Of a DNA stretch of 50,389 nucleotides, positions 8,362-16,395 are shown piece by piece. The stretch spans positions 1-50,389 of the forward strand of contig NZ_JBHLWN010000004.1 in the NCBI RefSeq assembly GCF_042432825.1. The letters are read 5' to 3'. The translations under genes were made by a program, and so were the position numbers. A model generated the notes under the pieces. The model was not told where the DNA came from. It worked only from the letters and a program-made list of their open reading frames with translations, and did no database searches. The DNA is from Gordoniibacillus chartarius. Lineage in GTDB: Bacteria > Bacillota > Bacilli > Paenibacillales > NBRC-103111. Position 1 is the stretch's first letter, and every line of letters begins with the position of its first letter.

Positions 8362-9221
8362 CGAAGCGTTTAGGAAGAGGATTGGATGCGCTGATTCCAT
8401 CGCTGCAAGTGAGTGAAGATGACAAGGTCGTTGAAATTCCATTAGCTCAGCTGCGGCCGAATCCGTATCAACCAAGAAAGCAGTTTAACGAAGAGAGCAT
8501 TCAAGAGCTGGCCACTTCCATTAAGGAATATGGCGTCGTACAACCGATTATAGTTAGAACTGTGCTTAAAGGCTATGAGATTATCGCCGGGGAGAGACGC
8601 TTCCGCGCATCCCAGGTATGCGGCTTGGCAACGATTCCTGCCGTTGTCCGTAAGTTCTCAGATCAGCAAGTAATGGAGATCGCTCTTGTAGAAAACCTGC
8701 AGCGCGAGGACTTGAATGCCATGGAAGTTGCGGTAGCTTACCAGGCGATTATGGACCAGTTCTCTTTAACTCAAGAGGAGCTTTCGGCTAAGGTAGGGAA
8801 GAGTCGCTCGCATATCGCGAACTTTTTGCGGCTGCTTCAGCTGCCGGAGCAAATTAAACAATATGTTTCACGTGGAACATTATCAATGGGTCACGCAAGA
8901 GCAATCGCAGGCATTAAGGACGATAATGTGAAGAAAGAGCTGGCTGAGAAAAGTATCGCTCAACAATGGAGCGTCAGACAGCTGGAGGATGCGGTCAAAA
9001 ATCTTGAGGATGATGCTGAGAAAGAGAAGACGGCGAAGCCTGTTGTGGAACAGAAGCGGAACCCGTTCATTCATCAAGCGGAAGATCAGCTCAGAGACTT
9101 GTTTAGGACGACCGTTAAGATTAAAGGCCAGAACAATAAAGGGAAGATTGAGTTCGCTTATTACTCGCAAGATGATTTGAACCGATTACTAGAGCTGCTG
9201 CAAGGCCGACTTTCCTCCTAG
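8358..9221 (+). CDS. parB: chromosome partitioning protein ParB/Spo0J
   Basis: ParB binds parS, spreads as a CTP-dependent clamp, loads SMC and stimulates Soj. The 287-residue protein starts with the Soj-contact peptide MTKRLGRGLDALIP, then has the ParB/Srx CTP-binding domain with PNPYQPR and IIAGERRFRAS (about 75-87), a helix-turn-helix (LTQEELSAKVGKSRSHIANF) and a C-terminal dimerisation domain. The gene carries a parS site in its own coding sequence, as B. subtilis spo0J does. The ATG overlaps the parA stop. Confidence 0.97.
   Translation: MTKRLGRGLDALIPSLQVSEDDKVVEIPLAQLRPNPYQPRKQFNEESIQELATSIKEYGVVQPIIVRTVLKGYEIIAGERRFRASQVCGLATIPAVVRKFSDQQVMEIALVENLQREDLNAMEVAVAYQAIMDQFSLTQEELSAKVGKSRSHIANFLRLLQLPEQIKQYVSRGTLSMGHARAIAGIKDDNVKKELAEKSIAQQWSVRQLEDAVKNLEDDAEKEKTAKPVVEQKRNPFIHQAEDQLRDLFRTTVKIKGQNNKGKIEFAYYSQDDLNRLLELLQGRLSS
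8864..8879 (-). promoter_or_regulatory. parS: parS site inside parB
   Basis: TGTTTCACGTGGAACA on the + strand is the exact reverse complement of the parS at 6360-6375. It sits in parB codons for a segment reading roughly YVSRGTL, downstream of the helix-turn-helix. Confidence 0.93.
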
Positions 9222-9339
9222 GCACATACAAAAAGATGGAATGCATGCCGAAGTTTGATTGCCTGGAAAAGGTGCAAACTAAGGGATGCATTCTTCGTGT
9301 GGGGGACCATATTTATTCATACACCGGAGGCGGTAAGAC

Positions 9340-10515
9340 ATGGTGAAGGAGAATACTCCGTACATTTACTTGGATCATGCCGCATCTTCGTGGCCGAAGC
9401 CGCCGGAGGTCGTTAAGGCGGTGACGGATGCGATTCAGCACCACACGGCGAATCCGGGGCGCGGTTCCCATCGTATGGCGCTTGAGGCGAGCAGAATTAT
9501 TTTCGAAGCGAGGAAAGAAGTAGCAGGGTTGCTAGGTGTACGAAACCCGAACGATATTGCTTTCACTGCGAACACTACCGAAGCGTTGAACCTAGCGATC
9601 AAAGGCATTGTGAAGGAAGGCGATCACGTCATCTGTACGTCGGTCGAGCACAACTCCGTTCGAAGGCCGTTGGAATATTTGCGGAGGACAAAGAACGTAC
9701 AGGTCAGCTACATTCGAACCGATGCATATGGGCAGTTAGAGGTGAAGGAAGTAGAGAAGGCGTGTCAAGCTAACACATCCCTGATTGTCTGTACGCATAG
9801 CTCGAATTTATTAGGGTCGATTCTTCCCGTTGCAGATATCGCGGAAGTGTGCAAGAGGAGAGGAATCCGGCTGCTGGTGGATGCCGCTCAGACGCTTGGT
9901 GCTTATCCGGTTCATGCAGGACGGCTGGGAGCGGATATGATCGCTTTCCCCGGGCATAAGGGATTATTGGGACCTCAGGGAACCGGAGGCCTTTACATTT
10001 CGCCGGAACTGCTGCTCGAGCCGCTGCTTCATGGGGGGACAGGGAGCCAATCGGAGGCGGTCGATCAACCGACCGTACGCCCGGACCGGTATGAAGCCGG
10101 TACGCAGAATGTCGTGGGGTTGGCGGGCTTGCGGGCCGGAGCGGCGTATGTAAGAAGCGTAGGGGTGGAAAATATTCATCGCCACGATATGGAGTTAACC
10201 CAGAGCTTAATGGCCGGTCTGTTGGAAATCGAAGGGGTTGCGGTACTCGGGCCTAAAATCGGACAAACTAAAACGGGGATCGTATCATTCCTGATAGAAG
10301 GAGTGGACAGCGCACAGGCTGCGTTTCAGTTGGATCGGGAGTTCGGTATCGCCGTCCGGGCAGGCTTTCATTGTACGCCGCTTGCGCATGAAACGATGGG
10401 GACGGGGCAAACAGGAGCGATACGGGCTAGCGTTGGATACAGCACGACGACGGAGGAGACGAGAGCGCTTCTGGAGGCAGTTGCCCATATTGCTCGTACA
10501 TACCGGCTGAAGTAG
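9340..10515 (+). CDS. cysteine desulfurase-like PLP enzyme (aminotransferase class V)
   Basis: A 391-residue class V aminotransferase fold protein of the SufS/NifS-like group. The N-terminus YLDHAASSWPKPPEV is typical. The PLP-binding lysine lies in FPGHKGLLGPQG (about 206-217), after the substrate-site motif LVDAAQTLG. The candidate persulfide cysteine is in RAGFHCTPLAHE (about residue 346), so sulfur release from cysteine is the likely reaction. No scaffold (IscU/SufU) gene is adjacent, so the acceptor is unknown. The ATG follows CCGGAGGCGG; DUF4446 begins 18 bases after the stop. Between parB and this gene there is an inverted repeat GAATGCAT/ATGCATTC with a long loop but no T run. Confidence 0.85.
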   Translation: MVKENTPYIYLDHAASSWPKPPEVVKAVTDAIQHHTANPGRGSHRMALEASRIIFEARKEVAGLLGVRNPNDIAFTANTTEALNLAIKGIVKEGDHVICTSVEHNSVRRPLEYLRRTKNVQVSYIRTDAYGQLEVKEVEKACQANTSLIVCTHSSNLLGSILPVADIAEVCKRRGIRLLVDAAQTLGAYPVHAGRLGADMIAFPGHKGLLGPQGTGGLYISPELLLEPLLHGGTGSQSEAVDQPTVRPDRYEAGTQNVVGLAGLRAGAAYVRSVGVENIHRHDMELTQSLMAGLLEIEGVAVLGPKIGQTKTGIVSFLIEGVDSAQAAFQLDREFGIAVRAGFHCTPLAHETMGTGQTGAIRASVGYSTTTEETRALLEAVAHIARTYRLK

Positions 10516-10533
10516 ATAGGGGAGAGAGACAAA

Positions 10534-11034
10534 TTGGCAGAGGATTGGGTGTACACGGAAACCGGTATGATCGCGATAGCTGCTTTAGCAATCGCTGCAG
10601 TTTGTTTTATATTAGTCATCGTATTATCCGTATCTTTAGCAAAGGCAAAGAAAAGATACAAGAGATTGTCGGCCGGAAATGACGGAGCCAACATGGAGGG
10701 GCTGCTGCTGGACATACGAGACCAGCTTCAGGCGATCCGCAGCGAACAGCAAGTCCAGAAAGACACGATGAATACGATCCAGGCAAAAATAAAAACGATG
10801 AAATCCAAGGTCGGGATTCATCGTTATAACGCCTTCCATGCGGAGGGCAGCGACATGAGCTTCACCATTGCGATGCTGGATGAAGAGACGAACGGGATTG
10901 TCGTAACCGGAATTCACAGCCGGGACCAAACGTATGTGTACGCCAAGCCGATCGAGAACGGGCAATCCAAGTACAATCTGTCTCCGGAGGAGAAAGAGAC
11001 GATTACTCGGACTTTGCGATCGTCGACGCAGTAA
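10534..11034 (+). CDS. DUF4446 family membrane-anchored protein
   Basis: A 166-residue protein with one N-terminal transmembrane segment (about 11-33), a short coiled coil (about 50-85) and the conserved DUF4446 core: YNAFHAEGSDMSFTIAMLDE and later YAKPIENGQSKYNLSPEE. The function is unknown. Translation begins at a TTG after GGGGAGAG. Its last 32 bases overlap, tail to tail, the 3' end of yyaC on the other strand, so the two transcripts are partly complementary. Confidence 0.85.
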   Translation: MAEDWVYTETGMIAIAALAIAAVCFILVIVLSVSLAKAKKRYKRLSAGNDGANMEGLLLDIRDQLQAIRSEQQVQKDTMNTIQAKIKTMKSKVGIHRYNAFHAEGSDMSFTIAMLDEETNGIVVTGIHSRDQTYVYAKPIENGQSKYNLSPEEKETITRTLRSSTQ

Positions 11035-11620
11035 AGCGCTGTGATTGAAGCAAGGAGATGTAAAAGGCTCTAGCGATCACTTCGGCCATATTCATCACGA
11101 GGCTGAGCCGGGTATTTTGCAGAACGAAATATTCCATAAATCCGCCTACATTGACGATGCCGGTCACATGCATATCGCCCACGGCCGGCAGTTCCTTATT
11201 TACTCCCGCACCAGGCTTCAGAGGACCGTTCGCAACTTGAATGCAGCCGACACTGGTTAATTGACCGAGACAGGCATCTATGGCGATAATAAAAGGATTA
11301 GCAAACCGGGATTGAATATCGCTTACGGTGTCGGCCAAATTCATGGCATGAACCGGCTGCTCCAGCGTACCATAAAGGTGGTAACCGCCTACATGATATT
11401 TCGATAAATGGGTACCGACAAGCGGCCCGAGGGAATCACCCGTGGAACGATCCGTACCGACGCAAACGATGACGATAGGGCGATCATTCGGTAATGTGGC
11501 ATAGATGTCGACAAGATGGCGGGATAACGTCTCCAAGGCGGTGGCATCGGTATGGGCGATTTTGAGGGGGGAGACAGGGTCTTTACCATGGCGTGAATCG
11601 AAGCTGAATGGAAATTTCAT
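11003..11620 (-). CDS. yyaC: putative sporulation protease-like protein YyaC
   Basis: A 205-residue protein of the YyaC sporulation family, which shares the fold of the germination protease Gpr. The core motifs are VCVGTDRSTGDSLGPLVGT (about 54-72), IIAIDACLG (about 112) and VGDMHVTGIVNVGGFME. Expression in the developing spore is known for B. subtilis yyaC; no direct promoter evidence is seen here. The ATG follows GGAGGCTATAT. The gene is oriented against its neighbours and converges with DUF4446. Its presence supports a spore-forming host. Confidence 0.87.
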   Translation of the reverse strand: MKFPFSFDSRHGKDPVSPLKIAHTDATALETLSRHLVDIYATLPNDRPIVIVCVGTDRSTGDSLGPLVGTHLSKYHVGGYHLYGTLEQPVHAMNLADTVSDIQSRFANPFIIAIDACLGQLTSVGCIQVANGPLKPGAGVNKELPAVGDMHVTGIVNVGGFMEYFVLQNTRLSLVMNMAEVIARAFYISLLQSQRFTASTIAKSE

Positions 11621-11729
11621 ATATAGCCTCCTTGCCTTAGCGCCGTATTAAGCACAGATAAGCGGGACACCGTCCTAACAGGACTGCGCGTTTATCGATG
11701 CGGAATCAGCCGGGTTTTGAAACTAAGGA

Positions 11730-11758
11730 TTGTTATCTAGTATATGGAAATGTAGAAT
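11730..11758 (+). promoter_or_regulatory. sigma-A promoter of the DUF3343-mscS unit
   Basis: TTGTTA (11730-11735), a 17-base spacer and TAGAAT (11753-11758), about 47 bases before the GTG of the DUF3343 gene. Confidence 0.6.
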
Positions 11759-11804
11759 CATTTATACATACTGCATTTAATAGATTCGGAAAGGGTGTCC
11801 AAGG

Positions 11805-12059
11805 GTGAGTGAGGACTGGCTACTGATTGCTTTCGACTCGACCCAGCAAGCGCTCAGAGCGGAGATGCTGCTGGAGTATGCCGATATCGACATCGATACA
11901 TGTCCGACGCCGAAGTCGATCACGGCTGGCTGCGCGCTTTCGATTCAGTTTCCGCATGAACGCTTGGAGGATGTCAAAGCGATCATAAGAGACGAAAGTG
12001 TGGAGATTCGCGGCATTTATTTTAAAACCGGGGACGGATATGCTACCATAAATGAATGA
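11805..12059 (+). CDS. DUF3343 domain protein
   Basis: A small protein of 84 residues with the DUF3343 pattern: LLIAFDSTQQALRAEMLL followed by PTPKSITAGCALSIQF. The family is often linked to sulfur- or selenium-related redox genes, including class V aminotransferases like the one two genes upstream, but its activity is not known. GTG start after AAGGGTG. The stop overlaps a possible upstream ATG of the mscS frame, so the two are likely co-transcribed. Confidence 0.82.
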   Translation: MSEDWLLIAFDSTQQALRAEMLLEYADIDIDTCPTPKSITAGCALSIQFPHERLEDVKAIIRDESVEIRGIYFKTGDGYATINE

Positions 12060-12094
12060 AAGATGACGGAAAAGAGGCAGGAGGGATGGCCGCG

Positions 12095-12970
12095 ATGCCG
12101 GTATGGAATTGGTATGAATGGACAGCCAATCTGTTTAGCGGGGAAAGGCTTGCCCACTACACTTGGGTTGTCGTCCTGGTCGTGCTTATTTATGTGATTT
12201 CGCGGATTGTGATCAAAATTGCCGATCGGACCTTGCAGCACATTATTGCTGCTAGAGACAAATCGCCTTTGAAGTTCGACGTTCGCCGCACGAACACGAT
12301 GACGAAGCTCGTGCACAACCTGGTCTCATACACGGTTAATTTTATTACGATTCTACTTATCCTGGCACAGTTCGGCGTCAATCTGGGGCCGCTTCTGGCG
12401 GGCGCCGGCGTATTGGGTCTAGCGATCGGCTTTGGGGCGCAAAGCTTGGTGAAAGACATCATTACGGGATTTTTTATTATCTTTGAAGATCAATTCGCTG
12501 TAGGGGATACGGTTCAGATCGACCAGTTCAAAGGAACGGTCGAGGAGATCGGGATTCGCGTGACCCGGATCAAGAGCTGGACCGGCGAGGTTCATATTAT
12601 TCCGAACGGCAACATCAAACAGGTGACGAACTTCTCCGTACATAACTCGATAGCGGTCATTGATATCAGTATTGCATATGAAGCGGACTTGAATAAGGCC
12701 AATGAAGTGCTGAAGGAGACGCTGGCGAAGTATTTCGAGAAAAGCACGAAGCTGGTGAAAATGCCGGATTTACTCGGCGTGCAGACGCTTGGTCCGTCGG
12801 AAGTGAAGCTGCGGATAACGGCGGAGTGCCTGCCAACGCTGCAGGGCGAAGTCCAGCGTGAGCTGCATGCCGAAATTAAAAGAACGTTCGATGAGCACGG
12901 AATCGAAATTCCGTATCCGAAAACCGTTACGTACCTAAAGGCGGAGAGGGCGGTAGAGCATGGAGCGTAA
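12095..12970 (+). CDS. mscS: small-conductance mechanosensitive channel, MscS family
   Basis: This channel opens under membrane tension to release solutes during hypoosmotic shock. The product has three transmembrane segments in the first 125 residues, the pore-lining helix GAGVLGLAIGFGAQSLVKD and the beta domain (FAVGDTVQI, EVHIIPNGNI). I chose the ATG at 12095 (291 residues) because GGAGG lies ten bases upstream; in-frame ATGs at 12056 and 12086 are possible. The last 11 bases overlap the DUF951 gene. Confidence 0.93.
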   Translation: MPVWNWYEWTANLFSGERLAHYTWVVVLVVLIYVISRIVIKIADRTLQHIIAARDKSPLKFDVRRTNTMTKLVHNLVSYTVNFITILLILAQFGVNLGPLLAGAGVLGLAIGFGAQSLVKDIITGFFIIFEDQFAVGDTVQIDQFKGTVEEIGIRVTRIKSWTGEVHIIPNGNIKQVTNFSVHNSIAVIDISIAYEADLNKANEVLKETLAKYFEKSTKLVKMPDLLGVQTLGPSEVKLRITAECLPTLQGEVQRELHAEIKRTFDEHGIEIPYPKTVTYLKAERAVEHGA

Positions 12971-13181
12971 ACAGTTTCAGCTGGGTGATATCGTACAAAT
13001 GAAAAAGCCGCATCCTTGCGGCACGAACGAGATGGAAATCATCCGAATGGGGATGGATATCCGCATTAAGTGTGTAGGCTGCAAGCATAGCGTATTGGTG
13101 CCGCGGGCAAAATTCGAGAGCAAGCTGAAGAAGGTGCTGAGATCAGCACCGTCGCAAGAAGCCAATACAATGGTGGAGTAA
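12960..13181 (+). CDS. DUF951 domain protein
   Basis: A 73-residue protein with the DUF951 signature: FQLGDIVQMKKPHPCGTNE, then EIIRMGMDIRIKCVGCKHSV. The CVGC pair and upstream Cys suggest a small zinc- or nucleic-acid-binding fold, but the function is unknown. It overlaps the end of mscS and usually lies next to MscS and YchF genes in Firmicutes. No ychF is present here; tRNA-Ser follows instead. Confidence 0.9.
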   Translation: MERKQFQLGDIVQMKKPHPCGTNEMEIIRMGMDIRIKCVGCKHSVLVPRAKFESKLKKVLRSAPSQEANTMVE

Positions 13182-13240
13182 GAGAAAGCGGATTCGTCGG
13201 CAGCCGGCAACGGCGCTTAACGAGAAACCCCATGTAGGGC

Positions 13241-13270
13241 TTGCCAATCCCATAATTGGTATGATACAAT
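13241..13270 (+). promoter_or_regulatory. promoter of tRNA-Ser
   Basis: TTGCCA (13241-13246), an 18-base spacer and TACAAT (13265-13270) preceded by TGA (extended -10), 25 bases before the mature tRNA. Confidence 0.6.
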
Positions 13271-13294
13271 AAATTTCGTTCTGCTTCACAGGTT

Positions 13295-13385
13295 GGAGAG
13301 GTACCCAAGAGGCCCAAGGGGGCTGACTCGAAATCAGCTAGGCGGCTCGCGCCGTGCGTGGGTTCGAATCCCACCTTCTCCGCCA
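13295..13385 (+). tRNA. tRNA-Ser (anticodon CGA)
   Basis: A 91-base tRNA with genome-encoded CCA. The acceptor arm GGAGAGG pairs with CTTCTCC (one G-U). The anticodon stem is GCTGA/TCAGC with loop CTCGAAA, so the anticodon is CGA and the codon UCG. A long variable arm (about 15 bases) and the T loop TTCGAAT confirm a class II serine tRNA. Confidence 0.97.
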
Positions 13386-13429
13386 TCCTTGAACATAAAG
13401 CTACAGCTAACATACAGACACGACATCGA

Positions 13430-13458
13430 ATGAGAGTGCAATTTGCGCTCTCATTTTT
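13430..13458 (+). terminator. terminator after tRNA-Ser
   Basis: ATGAGAGTGCA (13430-13440) pairs with TGCGCTCTCAT (13444-13454) with one G-T pair and is followed by TTTTTATTT. Confidence 0.8.
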
Positions 13459-13510
13459 ATTTGTCGATTTATAAATGGGATTCTATCCAGACTAAGGAGA
13501 AGGTACATAT

Positions 13511-14848
13511 ATGGGACATAGTAGTTTAACCGATCGCGTAAGAAGCACGCAGCGTCTGCTCCGCAAGAACATGCTGAAGAGTGTACTGGATCAATTCGAC
13601 GGCCAGCTCATGAAGCTGGATGAGGACAAACGCCGGGCCAAGTACAGCAAAATGACGGCGAGCCCGTTTTTATTTTACCGGGGGACCGCCTATTTGTTCT
13701 ATTTCGATACGAGTCGGGAGTGGCTGCCGTATCATAGTGCGCCGGAGCGGCCTACCTGGATTCAAGGGGATTTGCACTTCGAGAATTTCGGAGCGTTTCG
13801 CAGCGAGAGCGGACGTATCGTATTTGATGTGAATGATTTTGATGAGGGATACTTGGGGTCCTATTTATATGACGTGCTGCGAATGGCGGTGAGCGTGTCG
13901 CTGATTAGCCGTATGATGGGGCTGGAGACAGAGGCCGAGGGCGAGGCGATCAAGCAGTACGCAGAGGCGTATTACCGGCAAATTCAGCGGTTTGCGAAGC
14001 GCAAGGAGGATCCGTGTGACTTGGTGTTTGATGAGGAGCATACGGACGGACCGATCCGCAAGCTGCTGCGGAAAGTGCAGAAGCGATCCACGAGCGACTT
14101 TCTGGAAGAAGTCACGACATTGTTACCGGAGAATAGGCGGTTTATCCGTTCGGCGGAGATCGTAGCCGTCACGGAGGAGGAACGTGCGCGACTGCTGGCG
14201 GCGTGGCCGGATTATATCGGAACGATCGAGCCGAAGACGAAACGGCCGGATGCCCATTACGGAATTAAGGATTTGGCGGTCAAGCATGGATCGGGCACGG
14301 CTTCGATCGGGTTGGACCGGTACTATGTGCTTATCGAGGCTGAGGGCGGCAATCAGGCACTGGATGACGTGGTGCTCGAGGTGAAGGAGGTACGTGTGCC
14401 GGTGCCTGCCTATTTCATGCCCTACTCGGAGACGTTCTGGAACTACTTCGGCCATCAGGGGAAGAGGGTGATCGTCACACAGCAGGCGATGCATCATGAG
14501 GCGGACCCGTATTTGGGCTATTTGACGATAGAGGACAGGCATTTCTACGTACGGGAGAGGTCTCCTTACAAGAAGAAGCTGAAGGTCGACAAGTTGGACG
14601 GAGCCGAGGAGCTTCTGGCAGCGCTGGAAACGATGGGCCAAATCACGGCAAAAATGCATGCCAGGGCCGACGTCGATGTGAAAGAAGGACTACTGGATTA
14701 CCATAGCGAAGACGAAATTTACGCGGCGATGGGCGAGGATCGAGGGGCGTTTGCCGAATTTGTGGCGAATTGGGCGATGTCGTATGCCTATCAGGTAGAA
14801 GAAGACTATGTCTTGTTTAAGGAATGGGTGGAGGAGCGGAGTGCGTAA
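13511..14848 (+). CDS. DUF2252 family protein (kinase-like fold)
   Basis: A 445-residue DUF2252 protein. The family resembles aminoglycoside/choline kinase folds: WIQGDLHFENFGAF (about 87-100) looks like a catalytic loop, and VFDVNDFDEGYLGSYLYDVLR supplies the metal-binding Asp region. The substrate is unknown. The ATG follows AAGGAGAAGG. It stands alone between terminators, so it is probably monocistronic. Confidence 0.85.
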   Translation: MGHSSLTDRVRSTQRLLRKNMLKSVLDQFDGQLMKLDEDKRRAKYSKMTASPFLFYRGTAYLFYFDTSREWLPYHSAPERPTWIQGDLHFENFGAFRSESGRIVFDVNDFDEGYLGSYLYDVLRMAVSVSLISRMMGLETEAEGEAIKQYAEAYYRQIQRFAKRKEDPCDLVFDEEHTDGPIRKLLRKVQKRSTSDFLEEVTTLLPENRRFIRSAEIVAVTEEERARLLAAWPDYIGTIEPKTKRPDAHYGIKDLAVKHGSGTASIGLDRYYVLIEAEGGNQALDDVVLEVKEVRVPVPAYFMPYSETFWNYFGHQGKRVIVTQQAMHHEADPYLGYLTIEDRHFYVRERSPYKKKLKVDKLDGAEELLAALETMGQITAKMHARADVDVKEGLLDYHSEDEIYAAMGEDRGAFAEFVANWAMSYAYQVEEDYVLFKEWVEERSA

Positions 14849-14852
14849 ACAA

Positions 14853-14886
14853 GCGGCCTCCCGCGCCATAAGGCGAAGGAGGCTGC
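14853..14886. terminator. bidirectional hairpin between convergent genes
   Basis: GCGGCCTCC pairs with GGAGGCTGC (one bulge) around a loop; on the + strand CGTTCGTTT follows. It lies between the DUF2252 gene and the convergent membrane-protein gene. Confidence 0.5.
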
Positions 14887-14893
14887 CGTTCGT

Positions 14894-15157
14894 TTATGCT
14901 GCACTGCGGCCCGACCTGATCCGGGCAATAGAGTAGTCAATGATGTAGCCGATGAGCGTGTACGTTGCGATGGTCAGCAAGTAAATGATGACAACAGTAC
15001 TAATGCGGGTAACGTCGCCGAAGGCCGGCGCGATCCACGCCGGGACGCTTAGGCTGTAAAACAGCAAATAGATCGGATCATATTCATGACCGATGAAATG
15101 AACAAGGCAGAGCAAGGCGCCGAATACGGTAAGTCCGAGTGTGAAAGGTTTTCTCAT
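14894..15157 (-). CDS. small integral membrane protein, unknown function
   Basis: An 87-residue hydrophobic protein with three predicted transmembrane segments (about 5-25, 28-48, 53-76) and a basic, Ser/Arg-rich tail. I do not recognise the family. Its ATG comes one base after the stop of the yjzC-like gene, so the two form a leftward operon. The ribosome binding site is weak (GAGTGGTG). Confidence 0.7.
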   Translation of the reverse strand: MRKPFTLGLTVFGALLCLVHFIGHEYDPIYLLFYSLSVPAWIAPAFGDVTRISTVVIIYLLTIATYTLIGYIIDYSIARIRSGRSAA

Positions 15158-15158
15158 A

Positions 15159-15341
15159 TCAGTGCACCACTCGGACCCATTTGCGGTCCTCGTTTGTATT
15201 ATTCGGGAATCGCTCCCCTTTCTTCAAGTGAATGATTTGGGGGTCTTCGATACCCATGTGGTGATCCCGATCGCCAACTTCTTTGTAAATCCCGTCGTTC
15301 GGAGCTTTCTGTCCTCTATTGAACTGTGTTTGCTCACCCAT
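15159..15341 (-). CDS. YjzC-like small protein
   Basis: A 60-residue protein resembling the Bacillus YjzC family: FNRGQKAPNDGIYKEVG near the start, a PQIIHLKKGERFPNNTN segment, and a short basic end. The family is found in spore-formers and its role is unknown. I chose the ATG at 15341 because GGGAGGTG lies six bases upstream; the frame is also open 13 codons further. Confidence 0.75.
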   Translation of the reverse strand: MGEQTQFNRGQKAPNDGIYKEVGDRDHHMGIEDPQIIHLKKGERFPNNTNEDRKWVRVVH

Positions 15342-15435
15342 CGTTATCACCTCCCGTGTAGATAGGTTTAGGATGGCCACAGTTTTCGCCGGTCATGTGA
15401 CGAACTCGGTGCCATCTTCAGGCAGTGATGACGGC

Positions 15436-15464
15436 TTGTGTTTTGTTATCGAGTCTGGTATAGT
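15436..15464 (+). promoter_or_regulatory. promoter of the rpsF operon
   Basis: TTGTGT (15436-15441), a 17-base spacer and TATAGT (15459-15464) with an upstream TG (extended -10). The transcript would begin near 15471 and have a leader of about 77 bases. Confidence 0.65.
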
Positions 15465-15471
15465 ATTTGGG

Positions 15472-15532
15472 TGCGAGTTTTACTTTGAATTCTCGCTCCT
15501 TGCTCTCCCTGTGAGGGCCGTTTAGTCCAGAA
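15472..15532 (+). promoter_or_regulatory. probable S6:S18 autoregulatory mRNA leader
   Basis: The leader folds into a first stem GCGAG (15473-15477) with CTCGC (15492-15496) and a second element with CCCTGTGAGGG and GGCCGTTTAGTCC (15513-15532). A CCG trinucleotide in a stem-loop before rpsF is the known mark of the leader bound by the S6:S18 complex, which represses rpsF-ssb-rpsR. The match to the family was made by eye only. Confidence 0.5.
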
Positions 15533-15547
15533 GGAGGTGACCAAATC

Positions 15548-15835
15548 ATGCGTAAATACGAAGTGATGTACATCATTCGTACAGATATTGAACAAGAACA
15601 GGTTCAATCTACTGTAGAGAAGCTTCAAGGCATCATCACCAATGGCGGTGGCGAGATTACGAAGCAAGATGTGATGGGCAAGCGCCGTTTAGCGTATGAG
15701 ATCAACAAGTTCCGTGACGGGCATTACGTGCTCGTGCAATTCACAGCGACTCCTGAAGTTGTGAAGGAACTGGATCGGGTAATGAAGATTTCGGATGAAG
15801 TCATTCGTTTCCTCGTTACTAACGACGTAGCGTAA
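15548..15835 (+). CDS. rpsF: 30S ribosomal protein S6
   Basis: A 95-residue bS6 with typical MRKYEVMYIIRTDIE start and the GKRRLAYEINKFRDGHYVLVQF core. S6 and S18 bind together to the platform of 16S rRNA. Strong ribosome binding site AGAAGGAGGTGA. First gene of the rpsF-ssb-rpsR operon. Confidence 0.98.
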   Translation: MRKYEVMYIIRTDIEQEQVQSTVEKLQGIITNGGGEITKQDVMGKRRLAYEINKFRDGHYVLVQFTATPEVVKELDRVMKISDEVIRFLVTNDVA

Positions 15836-15887
15836 GACCAAGACAAGCATCTGCAAGTAGCAAGCCATAGTCTGGGGAGGATTCGCC

Positions 15888-16376
15888 ATGCTTAACCGTG
15901 TTATTCTGATCGGGAGACTCACTCGAGACCCTGAATTGCGTTATACGCCTGCCGGTGTCGCCGTGACCCAGTTCACGCTGGCTGTTGATCGTCCGTTCTC
16001 GAATTCGCAAACGAAGGAGAGAGAGGCGGACTTCATTCCTGTCGTGACTTGGAGGCAGCTTGCCGAAACCTGCGCCAACTATTTGCGCAAAGGACGGCTC
16101 GCCGCGGTTGAAGGCCGTATGCAGGTTCGCAGCTACGACAACAACGAAGGGCGCAAAGTGTATGTAACGGAAGTCGTTGCCGACAATGTGCGCTTCTTGG
16201 AATCGGCCAGCAGCGTGAATCGCGAGGAAGGATCGGGAGGCAATCCGGGCGGAGGATACGGCGGAGGTGGCGGAGGCAGCCGCTACGGCGGCGGCGGCGG
16301 TTCCCGCGATATGCAGGATCCGTTCCAGGACGACGGGAAACCGATCGACATCTCGGATGATGATCTGCCATTCTAA
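15888..16376 (+). CDS. ssb: single-stranded DNA-binding protein
   Basis: The essential SSB (162 residues). An OB-fold domain covers 1-110 (LNRVILIGRLTRDPELRYTP), then a glycine-rich linker (about 118-140) and the acidic C-terminal tip ISDDDLPF that recruits PriA, RecQ and other replication and repair proteins. Placement between rpsF and rpsR matches the housekeeping SsbA of Bacillus rather than the competence paralogue. Confidence 0.97.
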   Translation: MLNRVILIGRLTRDPELRYTPAGVAVTQFTLAVDRPFSNSQTKEREADFIPVVTWRQLAETCANYLRKGRLAAVEGRMQVRSYDNNEGRKVYVTEVVADNVRFLESASSVNREEGSGGNPGGGYGGGGGGSRYGGGGGSRDMQDPFQDDGKPIDISDDDLPF

Positions 16377-16395
16377 GTAGAAAGGACTGAATGCA

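Noticed and set aside
9229..9298. Inverted repeat GAATGCAT/ATGCATTC after parB as a terminator
   Set aside because: The loop is long and no T run follows; it was not listed as a terminator.
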